Below the pieces are notes generated by a model. It worked only from the letters and a program-made list of their open reading frames with translations. It was not told where the DNA came from and ran no database searches. Made by a program: the position numbers and the translations under genes. Of a DNA stretch of 7,427 nucleotides, positions 1-7,018 are shown in pieces. The DNA comes from an uncultured Bacteroidota bacterium (GTDB taxonomy: Bacteria; Bacteroidota; Bacteroidia; Flavobacteriales; Schleiferiaceae), in the NCBI GenBank assembly GCA_913056475.1, contig CAJXMS010000107.1, positions 1 to 7,427 on the forward strand, written 5' to 3'. How positions within the stretch are numbered: position 1 is the first letter of the stretch; the number at the start of each line of letters is the position of its first letter.

Positions 1-1
1 C

Positions 2-1534
2 TTGTTCAGGCAGCTCTTTGGTGGAGCGCGCAGTTTGCAGGGCTTTATTTTACGACTTGGAATGGGGGTTACCAGTCTTTCCGCCCTAATGAATAACACA
101 CCGGTAGTAGCGGTGATGATGCCCCATGTCTATGACTGGGGTAAACGAAACGGATTTTCTCCGGCCAAGGTACTTATGCCGCTTTCTTTTGCGGCTATCT
201 TTGGTGGGGTTATTACGCTCATTGGCACTTCTACTAATTTGGTGCTCAACGGACTGCTTACAGCTAATGGGCACGAGGCCCTAGCGTTCTTTGATTTTAC
301 CGCTCCCGGTCTTATGGTAGCTGGAGGTTCCTTATTTACCATAACACTTTTAGCCCCCAGGCTATTAAAAGACAAAGGCGATGTGCTGAGTCAAGCGCAG
401 GCTAAAAAGCGAGAGTACTTGGTAGAAACCCGCGTAAAACGGGGCGCTAAGTTAGCAGGACTTACGGTGGGAAAAGCCCGCCTGCGCAACTTGGAGGAGG
501 CCTATCTCACCGAAATTATTCGCGCGGGCTACCATGTGGCACCGGTAGGGCCGGAAGAGCGGCTGGAAGAGGGAGATATTTTGCTCTTTGCCGGTAATAC
601 CGATTCTATCATTGAGCTGGTAAAGCGCCAGGAGGGATTGGAGCTTTCCAAAACATTAGAGTTTGACCTGGTAAATAATACCGAGGTGGTAGAAGCAGTA
701 GTGGCCCAAAATGCCACTTTGGATCGGCGTAACGTAAAAGAGATCGGCTTTCGGGAAAAGTATGATGCCGCTATTATTGGGATTCATCGCCGGGGGGAAA
801 GGGTAAGTGGTAAAATAGGCCAGCAAGAGCTGCGCTCCGGGGATTTACTGATGATGGTGGCCGGAAGCGAGTTTCGCGAGCGCAATGCCCGGAGTCAGGA
901 TTTGGTAGTGATTAGTGCACAGCCACGTGAAGATGGCCTGAGCCAGCCTAAGCGCTGGCTTTTCTGGCTGCTTACCACGGGCCTAATAGGGCTGGCCGTC
1001 CTCGGATGGGCCAGCCTGTTTGAAGCGCTCCTGGGAGTGGCCGTAGTGCAGGTGGGCCTGGGTATGCTCACCCTGGAAAAAATTAAGCAATCCATTAGTC
1101 TGGACTTGCTTTTTATCCTTGTTTCTGCCTTAGCGCTGGGGCGTGCGCTTATTGATAGCGGTGCCGCGAATTGGCTTACCCAGCAAATTTTTTACAACGC
1201 CGGGCAATGGAATCCACTGGCGCTATTAGCCGGTATCTTTGGAGTTACTTTTTTGCTTACGTCTCTGGTAACTAATGTGGCTGCAATATCCATTGTTTTT
1301 CCCATTTTATTTGGCCTGGCAGGGGCGGTAGGCATTCCCGCTAAGGTACTGTTCCTAACCGCTGCCTTTGGGGCTTCTTGTTGCTTTCTTACCCCCTACG
1401 CTTACCAAACCAATCTGATGGTGATGGAACTGGGAAAATATAGCTTTGTGGATTTTATGAGGCTGGGAGTACCCGTTAGTATTGTTTACGCGGGTATCTA
1501 TCTTACCTATGCTTATTTCGTTTACCTTATTTGA
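2..1534 (+). CDS. SLC13/DASS-family permease with two RCK_C domains, probable sulfate transporter (5' partial)
   Basis: This is an inner-membrane anion/Na+ symporter of the SLC13 (DASS) family, read as a sulfate importer because it leads a cysC-cysD-cysN operon. The frame is open to the left edge and the visible protein (510 residues) begins inside the membrane domain. The family usually has roughly 90 more N-terminal residues, so the TTG at position 2 is not taken as the true start. Two inverted-repeat signatures typical of the family are visible: LMNNTP (residues 29-34) with GTSTN (75-79), and TSLVTN (420-425) with YQTN (468-471). Hydrophobic segments lie at about 25-45, 58-85, 102-120, 318-340, 341-357, 367-385, 405-440, 447-466 and 488-508. 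Between the two membrane halves, about 145-215 and 235-305 are two TrkA_C/RCK_C-like soluble domains, each with a GD-I/L-LL turn (191-195, 280-284). The same architecture occurs in SLT-type sulfate transporters of algae. Substrate is inferred from context; another anion is possible. Confidence 0.87.
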   Translation: MFRQLFGGARSLQGFILRLGMGVTSLSALMNNTPVVAVMMPHVYDWGKRNGFSPAKVLMPLSFAAIFGGVITLIGTSTNLVLNGLLTANGHEALAFFDFTAPGLMVAGGSLFTITLLAPRLLKDKGDVLSQAQAKKREYLVETRVKRGAKLAGLTVGKARLRNLEEAYLTEIIRAGYHVAPVGPEERLEEGDILLFAGNTDSIIELVKRQEGLELSKTLEFDLVNNTEVVEAVVAQNATLDRRNVKEIGFREKYDAAIIGIHRRGERVSGKIGQQELRSGDLLMMVAGSEFRERNARSQDLVVISAQPREDGLSQPKRWLFWLLTTGLIGLAVLGWASLFEALLGVAVVQVGLGMLTLEKIKQSISLDLLFILVSALALGRALIDSGAANWLTQQIFYNAGQWNPLALLAGIFGVTFLLTSLVTNVAAISIVFPILFGLAGAVGIPAKVLFLTAAFGASCCFLTPYAYQTNLMVMELGKYSFVDFMRLGVPVSIVYAGIYLTYAYFVYLI

Positions 1535-1540
1535 CATGGC

Positions 1541-2158
1541 ATGAGAGAAGAGAAACTGCATATTATACCTCACCAACACCAAATCACGCCTGAGGACCGG
1601 CTGCGGCAGCAGGGCCACACGGCCCCTCTGCTCTGGTTTACGGGACTGTCCGGGTCTGGTAAATCCACTCTGGCCAACGAGGTAGAACGCCGGTTGCACG
1701 AAAGGGGATATCGCACCTTTCTTCTCGATGGAGACAACGTACGCTCCGGCCTTAATAGTGACCTGGATTTTTCCGAGGCCTCCCGGCAAGAAAACATTCG
1801 CCGGATAGCAGAGGTGAGTAAACTGATGACCGATGCGGGCTGCATTACGCTTTCCGCTTTCATTTCCCCCTATGCCCGCGATCGTGCCATGGTACGGGAC
1901 AAGCTAGGGCCGAATAATTACCTGGAGGTGTACGTGAACTGTCCCCTGGAAGTATGCGAAGCGCGTGATGTAAAAGGCCTCTATGCTAAAGCACGCCGGG
2001 GGGAAATCTCCAATTTTACGGGTATTAGTGCTCCTTTTGAAGCACCGGAAAACCCTACTATAACCGTACCCACCCATGAAATGAGCCTTAATGAAGCGGC
2101 TCAGCGGGTGCTGGAAGCCATTGAACCCAAAATTAAGCTCAAATCCGTCAATTCATAG
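1541..2158 (+). CDS. cysC: Adenylylsulfate (APS) kinase CysC
   Basis: CysC phosphorylates adenosine 5'-phosphosulfate with ATP to give PAPS, the donor for sulfotransferases and a substrate for assimilatory reduction; it acts in the cytoplasm. The 205-residue protein has the usual full length. A Walker A loop GLSGSGKST lies at residues 35-43, the DGDNVR substrate motif at 63-68, and FISPYARDR at 107-115, where Ser109 matches the serine that takes the phosphate in the well-studied enzyme family. The lid region KGLYAKARRGEI (145-156) is followed by FTGISAPFEAP (159-169). The ATG at 1541 is chosen because the nearby ATG at 1536 meets a stop after two codons. The gene starts 6 bases after the permease stop and ends 3 bases before cysD, so the three are almost certainly co-transcribed. 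It is a free-standing kinase, not fused to CysN as in some proteobacteria. Confidence 0.96.
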   Translation: MREEKLHIIPHQHQITPEDRLRQQGHTAPLLWFTGLSGSGKSTLANEVERRLHERGYRTFLLDGDNVRSGLNSDLDFSEASRQENIRRIAEVSKLMTDAGCITLSAFISPYARDRAMVRDKLGPNNYLEVYVNCPLEVCEARDVKGLYAKARRGEISNFTGISAPFEAPENPTITVPTHEMSLNEAAQRVLEAIEPKIKLKSVNS

Positions 2159-2161
2159 TAT

Positions 2162-3064
2162 ATGCGATACACGCTCAATCACCTCAAAGAACTAGAGGCC
2201 GAAAGTATCTTCGTGATGCGAGAGGTCTTTGCCAAGTTCGATAACCCCGTCATTCTTTTCAGTGGCGGAAAAGACTCCATTGTCCTTACTCATTTGGCCC
2301 GTAAGGCCTTCTGGCCCGCTCGGGTACCCATTCCGCTCATGCACGTGGACACAGGACACAATTTTCCGGAAACCATTGCTTTTCGCGATAAGCTCGTGGA
2401 AAAAATGGGGGTAAAACTTATCGTGGGCTCCGTCCAGGAATCTATTAATAAAGGAAGAGTAGCCGAAGAAAAAGGCAAAAACGCCAGTCGCAACGCGCTG
2501 CAAACCACGACCTTGCTCGATACCATTGAAGAGCATCATATCGATGCAGCCATGGGTGGCGCCCGCCGGGACGAGGAGAAGGCCCGTGCCAAAGAACGTT
2601 TCTTTTCCCACCGGGACGATTTTGGCCAGTGGGACCCCAAAAACCAGCGCCCCGAACTTTGGTACCTTTTCAACGGCAAAATGCAAATGGGCGAGCACTT
2701 CCGGGTTTTTCCTATCAGCAACTGGACCGAGATGGACGTTTGGCAGTACATCCTTCAGGAGCAAATTGAGATCCCATCCCTTTACATTGCTCACGAGCGC
2801 GAAGTGGTACGTCGTAATGATACCTGGCTCCCTGTTTCTGACTACATTCAGCTAGAAGAAGGGGAAAAGACGGAAACCAAGAAAATTCGCTTCCGCACCT
2901 TAGGGGATATTACCATCACCGGCGGAGTAGAAAGTGACGCTGATACCCTCGAAAAAATCGTAGAAGAAGTGGCCGCTGCCCGTCAAACCGAACGGGGCAA
3001 CCGCGCCGACGATAAACGCGGCGAAACCGCCATGGAAGACCGCAAACGCCAAGGTTACTTCTAA
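2162..3064 (+). CDS. cysD: Sulfate adenylyltransferase subunit 2 (CysD)
   Basis: CysD is the catalytic small subunit of ATP sulfurylase. With CysN it converts ATP and sulfate to APS and pyrophosphate in the cytoplasm. The 300-residue protein matches the family length. It is a PP-loop ATP pyrophosphatase fold protein: the PP motif SGGKDS is at residues 34-39, HVDTGHNFPE at 61-70, the basic GGARRDEEKARAKER segment at 132-146, FPISNWTEMDVW at 183-194, and the C terminus RKRQGYF (294-300) is the ending commonly kept in CysD. No key residue appears missing. It begins 3 bases after cysC. The coding strand is noticeably more C-rich than the upstream permease gene. There is no obvious Shine-Dalgarno sequence before the ATG at 2162, which fits translational coupling or the leader habits of Bacteroidota. 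Confidence 0.97.
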   Translation: MRYTLNHLKELEAESIFVMREVFAKFDNPVILFSGGKDSIVLTHLARKAFWPARVPIPLMHVDTGHNFPETIAFRDKLVEKMGVKLIVGSVQESINKGRVAEEKGKNASRNALQTTTLLDTIEEHHIDAAMGGARRDEEKARAKERFFSHRDDFGQWDPKNQRPELWYLFNGKMQMGEHFRVFPISNWTEMDVWQYILQEQIEIPSLYIAHEREVVRRNDTWLPVSDYIQLEEGEKTETKKIRFRTLGDITITGGVESDADTLEKIVEEVAAARQTERGNRADDKRGETAMEDRKRQGYF

Positions 3065-3098
3065 AAATCACCCCATTACCAATTCCAAAAATATCCCT

Positions 3099-4370
3099 AT
3101 GAGCGATACGCAATCTTATCTCGACATGCAGCTTCTGCGCTTCACTACCGCCGGAAGTGTAGATGATGGAAAATCCACCCTCATCGGCCGGCTGCTCTTC
3201 GATTCCAAATCTATATTTGAAGATCAAATGGAGTCCGTAGAGTCCAGCAGCTCTAAGCGAGGCCTGGATCACGTAGACCTGGCCCTATTTACCGACGGCT
3301 TAAAAGACGAGCGCGAACAAGGCATTACCATCGACGTAGCTTACCGCTATTTCGCCACCCCCAAACGAAAATTTATTATCGCTGACACCCCCGGCCATAT
3401 TCAGTACACCCGCAATATGGTTACCGGTGCCTCAACTGCCAACCTAGCGCTTATCCTCGTCGATGCCCGCAAAGGCGTGATAGAACAAACCTGCCGTCAC
3501 TCTTTTATTGCCTCCCTGCTACAAATACCTCATTTGGTGGTATGTATAAATAAGATGGATCTGGTAGACTATGCTGAAGAAGCCTACCAAAAAGTAGTGA
3601 GCGAGTTTGAAGACTTTGCCTCTAAGCTGGAAGTACCCGACATCCGCTTCGTCCCCATCTCCGCCCTCCATGGCGATAACGTGGTAAACCGCTCCGAAAA
3701 CATGCCCTGGTACCACGGCGAAACCTTGCTGCACACCTTAGAAACCATCCACATAAGCAGCGATTTAGATCACGTTAACGTGCGTTTCCCCGTTCAAACG
3801 GTCATTCGCCCGCATAGTGATGAATACCACGATTACCGGGGCTATGCCGGCCGCATCGCCGGAGGCATCATGAAGCCGGGGGACGAGGTGGTGGTTCTGC
3901 CATCCGGCTTCAATTCTCAAATCAAGTCCATAGACACCTTTGAGGGGCCCGTAAAGGAAGCATTTGCCCCTATGTCCGTAACCATTACCCTGGAAGATGA
4001 TATCGATGTAAGTCGCGGCGATATGATCGTAAGGCCCAATAATCAGCCCCAAGTAACTCAGGATATAGACGTGATGCTGTGCTGGCTTAACAATAAAGGC
4101 CCCCAGCCCCGCGCCAAATATCTGGTGCAGCACACCACCAATGAGGCTCGTTGTATGATCAAAGAAATACTCTACAAAGTAGATATCAACTCCCTCCACC
4201 GGATCGAGGACGATAAGGAGATCAGCATGAACGATATCGTTAGGGTACGTCTTCGCACCCCTAATCCCTTCTTTGTAGATGAGTACGCCGAAAACCGCCA
4301 CACCGGCAGCCTCATTCTTATAGACGAAGGAACCCACGAAACGGTAGCCGCTGGGATGGTGAAGTTCTAA
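3099..4370 (+). CDS. cysN: Sulfate adenylyltransferase subunit 1, GTPase CysN
   Basis: CysN is an EF-Tu/EF-1alpha-like GTPase whose GTP hydrolysis drives the otherwise unfavourable adenylation of sulfate by CysD. The GTPase motifs are complete: G1 GSVDDGKST (residues 19-27), G2 region GITIDVAYRYF (75-85), G3 DTPGH (96-100), G4 NKMD (151-154) and G5-like SAL (188-190). Residues from about 220 to 310 and 310 to 423 correspond to the two beta-barrel domains that follow the G domain. At 423 residues it is shorter than the roughly 475-residue enterobacterial form and carries no APS kinase fusion, which agrees with a separate cysC upstream. The 34-base gap after cysD is the longest in the operon, contains no terminator-like hairpin that I can see and has no clear Shine-Dalgarno. 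The gene ends 26 bases before the terminator A-run, so it is the last gene of the operon. Confidence 0.96.
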   Translation: MSDTQSYLDMQLLRFTTAGSVDDGKSTLIGRLLFDSKSIFEDQMESVESSSSKRGLDHVDLALFTDGLKDEREQGITIDVAYRYFATPKRKFIIADTPGHIQYTRNMVTGASTANLALILVDARKGVIEQTCRHSFIASLLQIPHLVVCINKMDLVDYAEEAYQKVVSEFEDFASKLEVPDIRFVPISALHGDNVVNRSENMPWYHGETLLHTLETIHISSDLDHVNVRFPVQTVIRPHSDEYHDYRGYAGRIAGGIMKPGDEVVVLPSGFNSQIKSIDTFEGPVKEAFAPMSVTITLEDDIDVSRGDMIVRPNNQPQVTQDIDVMLCWLNNKGPQPRAKYLVQHTTNEARCMIKEILYKVDINSLHRIEDDKEISMNDIVRVRLRTPNPFFVDEYAENRHTGSLILIDEGTHETVAAGMVKF

Positions 4371-4396
4371 GCCCCTTTATCCGCTACATACCCCTC

Positions 4397-4434
4397 AAAA
4401 AAAGCCTCCCTACGTTTCGTAGAGAGGCTTTTTT
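4397..4434. terminator. Bidirectional intrinsic terminator between convergent operons
   Basis: Seven A residues (4397-4403) lead into a stem: GCCTC (4404-4408) pairs with GAGGC (4424-4428), a C/A mismatch follows (4409/4423), then CTACG (4410-4414) pairs with CGTAG (4418-4422) around a TTT loop. Six T residues (4429-4434) follow. The A- and T-runs can also pair, extending the stem. Read on the plus strand it ends the cysN transcript; read on the minus strand the A-run becomes a U-tract and ends the wzc transcript about 75 bases past its stop. The structure is seen directly; the activity in both directions is inferred. Confidence 0.9.
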
Positions 4435-4477
4435 ATGCGCGGTAGGCCTTATCGGCCAAATGTGATTCGGGAGGGTA

Positions 4478-6997
4478 TTAGGCTTTAAAGATTCTTTTGA
4501 ACCAATTCTTATTCTTTTTGCCTTTCCGCGCGGGGAGATCGTCCTCGTCGTTTTCATAATAGCCGTAGCCATAGGTTTGTCCATAGCCATAGCCATAGCC
4601 ATAACCGTAACCGTAGCCATAGCCGTAACCATAGCCATAGCCCCGTTTGGCCTGGGCATCATTAAAGAGGATGGATATATTCTTTACCCGTTGGCTTTCA
4701 AATTGGTCATTGATCATTTCCAGAGCTTCCTTCCGGGTGTAGTCTTGGCGTACAACATAAAGAGTCACATCTGCATGGCGCATGATTTGAAGGCTATCCG
4801 CCACTATGCCTACCGGAGGGGTATCCAATACTACGTGATCATATTGAGTTCTAACTTCCTCTAGTAAGTTTATAAATTGATCGGAGAGAATAAGCTCAGA
4901 AGGATTAGGGGGTACGGGCCCAGCCGAGATGATATCCAGATTATCGTAACCGGAAGCCTGGGTAACTTCTTGAAGGTTGTTCTGACCTATTAAATAATTG
5001 GTAAGCCCCACATCATTGGTGAGACCGAAGTCATTGTAAATCTTGGGCTTTCTTAAGTCCACCCCTATCAAGACCGTTTTGGAGCCTGCCATCGCCTGGA
5101 TGGAGGCGAGGTTTATCGAGCAGAAGGTTTTCCCTTCTCCCCCGATGGAACTGGTTATTAGGGATATTTTACCCCTTTCCTTGGCCTCTTGGGGAAAAAG
5201 GAATTGCAAATTGGTTCTTATGGCCCGAAATCCTTCGGCAATGGGGCTTTTGGGGTTGTCATAAGCCACCAGATTAGTGGCTTTACGGCTGTGGGCTACC
5301 GCACCCAGCACGGGAATGGCGGTGATCTGGTTTAGGATTTGAATACTGCGTAGTTTATTGTCAAACAAGTCTAGCAAAAAGATACCCCCTACCGGAATAA
5401 TTAAGCCAATCATTAAAGCTATGGCGTAATTGCGCATAGGATTCGGGGCCACTGGGTCCTGCCCGGTATCCACGGCCGGATCTATCACCCGGGTATCTGG
5501 GGTGTTGGCAGCCTTGGTTATACCAGCTTCGCTGCGCTTTTCCAGTAAGTAAATATATTGTTGGTTGGCCATTTCGTAGCGGCGGCGCAAATTGATAAGC
5601 CGCTGTTCCGTTAAGGGAAGGCCCGCGTAAGTTTTAGAGATCGACTGCAGTTGCTCCTCCACCTGTTTTACTTTGAGTTCGTGCTGCTGGAGTAAGTTAT
5701 CCACACTTTCTCGTAAGTTATTACGTGCCTTTTCCAATTGGTTTTCAAGGCGGAGTAGGGCCGGGTTTTGGTCTTCCAGCCCGTATTCCATTTCTGACCG
5801 TTTGGCGCTTAAGGTGATCAAACGTTCGATTAGGGAGATAAGCACCTCGTCTTCCACTCCGGCTACGGAAGGTACCATCAGGTTCTGGAAGCTGCGGTTT
5901 TTATTGACATAATCTCGGAGATAACGAAAGTATTTGCCCTTAAGCGCCAGCTCCGCTTTCTTTTTTTGTAGGCCGCTGTACTGCGCGTATACCTCACTAG
6001 CCTCTGAACTCAAGTCCACCACCTGATTAGTAGAGCGGAACTGTTCTAGCGCATTTTCCGCTTCCTTGAGCGTATCTACAATTTGCTTCAGCTGCCCATC
6101 AATAAAATCGATGGTATTGATGGCCATTTGGTTTTTCTGTTTGAGTTCATAGGCCTGAAGCGCTCGTATGGTGGTATTAAGGAAATCCTCAATTTTGGCC
6201 TTGATAGGCCCTTGCGCGCTGAGGTTTATTAAGGAGGATTGGTCATCTTCCGAGCTTACCGTTAAGGACTTGTTTATGTTTTTGGCTACCGCCATATAAC
6301 TTTGAAAAACAAAGCTAAAATTGCTTTGACCTGAATCATCTTGGCCGCCTTTTGTGGTTTTGTTTTGTACTACTTTAAAACGAAATCCATCCGTTTCTAC
6401 CCATTCTCCAAACTGGTATTGGTCTGCTAATTCTAAGGTGGGGGCTTGCACTTTATTGGTAATATCTTGCCCTTTCCCGTAATCGTAAAAGCTGCGTTTT
6501 TGATCGTCTTCTTCTTCCAGGCTTAGGCGATACCCTTGTCCCTTAAGCTCTATATTAAAACGTGTTCCAACCAGTTGAGGATGAGTGGTGTCCATGATAA
6601 CCCGAAACGGAGCTTCGTGGTATAACTCCACTTCTTTTACCCGGCCCTCGCCAAAATATTTCACTTCCCAATGAAGTCTTTCCGCTACTTGGCGGTTGTG
6701 CGTATAAGATTCCAGGATAGCAATATGACTTTTTACCAAATCGCTCGCCCCGCCCCAGTTGAAAGCCAGAGAAACGTTTTCACTCAAAAGGGGATTGTCT
6801 GATTCCTTTAAATGCACTATGGCTTTCAGCTCATAGGTGTTCGTAGCATAGCGATTCACAATAAAGGCGATAAAAAGGGCCAGGACAATGCTGGCAATGA
6901 TCAGCGGCCAGTAGGATAGGATCCGGCCCAGAAGAGCCTTTATGTCTATCTCATCATTGTTCTCCCGGTTTTCGAGACGGTAGTCCTGATTTTCCAT
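4478..6997 (-). CDS. wzc: Wzc-type polysaccharide co-polymerase and tyrosine autokinase (BY-kinase)
   Basis: This inner-membrane protein is expected to control chain length and export of a capsular or exopolysaccharide through cycles of tyrosine autophosphorylation. The 839 residues show, in order: a Wzz-type N terminus with a membrane helix (about 30-48); a long periplasmic region (50-520) with coiled-coil-prone stretches (about 300-360, 390-455) and a GNVR-like segment (about 460-495); a second helix (about 522-545) preceded by a proline-bearing APNPMRNY; and a cytoplasmic kinase domain. The kinase has the oligomerisation motif E588-x2-R591-x2-R594, Walker A GGEGKT (619-624), Walker A' VLIGVDLRKP (642-651) and Walker B HVVLDTPP (721-728). 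In Walker A' the first acidic residue seen in proteobacterial kinases is Gly645; Asp647 is kept. The tail holds ten Tyr-Gly units (786-806), then YGYGYY (809-814), an acidic patch (about 815-820) and a basic end rich in Lys, Trp and Phe. It lies 21 bases after the Wza-type gene, the usual order. No clear Shine-Dalgarno precedes the ATG. Confidence 0.95.
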   Translation of the reverse strand: MENQDYRLENRENNDEIDIKALLGRILSYWPLIIASIVLALFIAFIVNRYATNTYELKAIVHLKESDNPLLSENVSLAFNWGGASDLVKSHIAILESYTHNRQVAERLHWEVKYFGEGRVKEVELYHEAPFRVIMDTTHPQLVGTRFNIELKGQGYRLSLEEEDDQKRSFYDYGKGQDITNKVQAPTLELADQYQFGEWVETDGFRFKVVQNKTTKGGQDDSGQSNFSFVFQSYMAVAKNINKSLTVSSEDDQSSLINLSAQGPIKAKIEDFLNTTIRALQAYELKQKNQMAINTIDFIDGQLKQIVDTLKEAENALEQFRSTNQVVDLSSEASEVYAQYSGLQKKKAELALKGKYFRYLRDYVNKNRSFQNLMVPSVAGVEDEVLISLIERLITLSAKRSEMEYGLEDQNPALLRLENQLEKARNNLRESVDNLLQQHELKVKQVEEQLQSISKTYAGLPLTEQRLINLRRRYEMANQQYIYLLEKRSEAGITKAANTPDTRVIDPAVDTGQDPVAPNPMRNYAIALMIGLIIPVGGIFLLDLFDNKLRSIQILNQITAIPVLGAVAHSRKATNLVAYDNPKSPIAEGFRAIRTNLQFLFPQEAKERGKISLITSSIGGEGKTFCSINLASIQAMAGSKTVLIGVDLRKPKIYNDFGLTNDVGLTNYLIGQNNLQEVTQASGYDNLDIISAGPVPPNPSELILSDQFINLLEEVRTQYDHVVLDTPPVGIVADSLQIMRHADVTLYVVRQDYTRKEALEMINDQFESQRVKNISILFNDAQAKRGYGYGYGYGYGYGYGYGYGYGQTYGYGYYENDEDDLPARKGKKNKNWFKRIFKA
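4580..4642 (-). repeat. Degenerate 6-bp tandem repeat encoding the Gly-(Tyr-Gly)10 tail of the kinase
   Basis: In the coding (minus) orientation the 63 bases read as GGC followed by ten copies of a Tyr codon plus a Gly codon. Units mix TATGGC, TATGGT, TACGGC and TACGGT, with a final TATGGA. Three identical TATGGC units in a row lie at 4586-4603. A shorter related block encoding YGYGYY lies at 4556-4573, separated by a Gln-Thr spacer. Because the unit is two codons long, gain or loss of copies changes tyrosine number but keeps the reading frame. Confidence 0.93.
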
Positions 6998-7018
6998 CTA
7001 TTTAATAGCGGTGTTTGA

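Noticed and set aside
1355..1789. Minus-strand frame spanning the permease-cysC junction
   Set aside because: It overlaps two well-supported genes and has no recognisable product.
2192..2794. Long open frame of about 200 codons on the minus strand across cysD
   Set aside because: It lies fully inside cysD, whose motifs are complete and family-typical; the antisense frame shows no recognisable domain and is best explained by codon bias of the true gene.
3765..4337. Open frame of about 190 codons on the minus strand across cysN
   Set aside because: It is antisense to the conserved beta-barrel domains of CysN and shows no family signature.
4445..4457. Small GGCC...GGCC hairpin downstream of the kinase stop
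   Set aside because: The stem is only four base pairs, with no T-run on either strand; the much stronger hairpin at 4397-4434 explains termination.
4580..4642. The repeat as a CRISPR array or a phase-variable frameshift switch
   Set aside because: The unit is six bases with no spacers, so it is not CRISPR; multiples of six bases cannot shift the frame, so it is not an on/off switch.
4577..4864. Plus-strand frame beginning with an Ile-Ala/Thr-Val alternating hydrophobic stretch that resembles a membrane peptide
   Set aside because: It is the exact complement of the Tyr-Gly repeat of the kinase, so the alternating hydrophobic pattern is a by-product of the hexamer repeat. No start signal or conserved sequence supports it.
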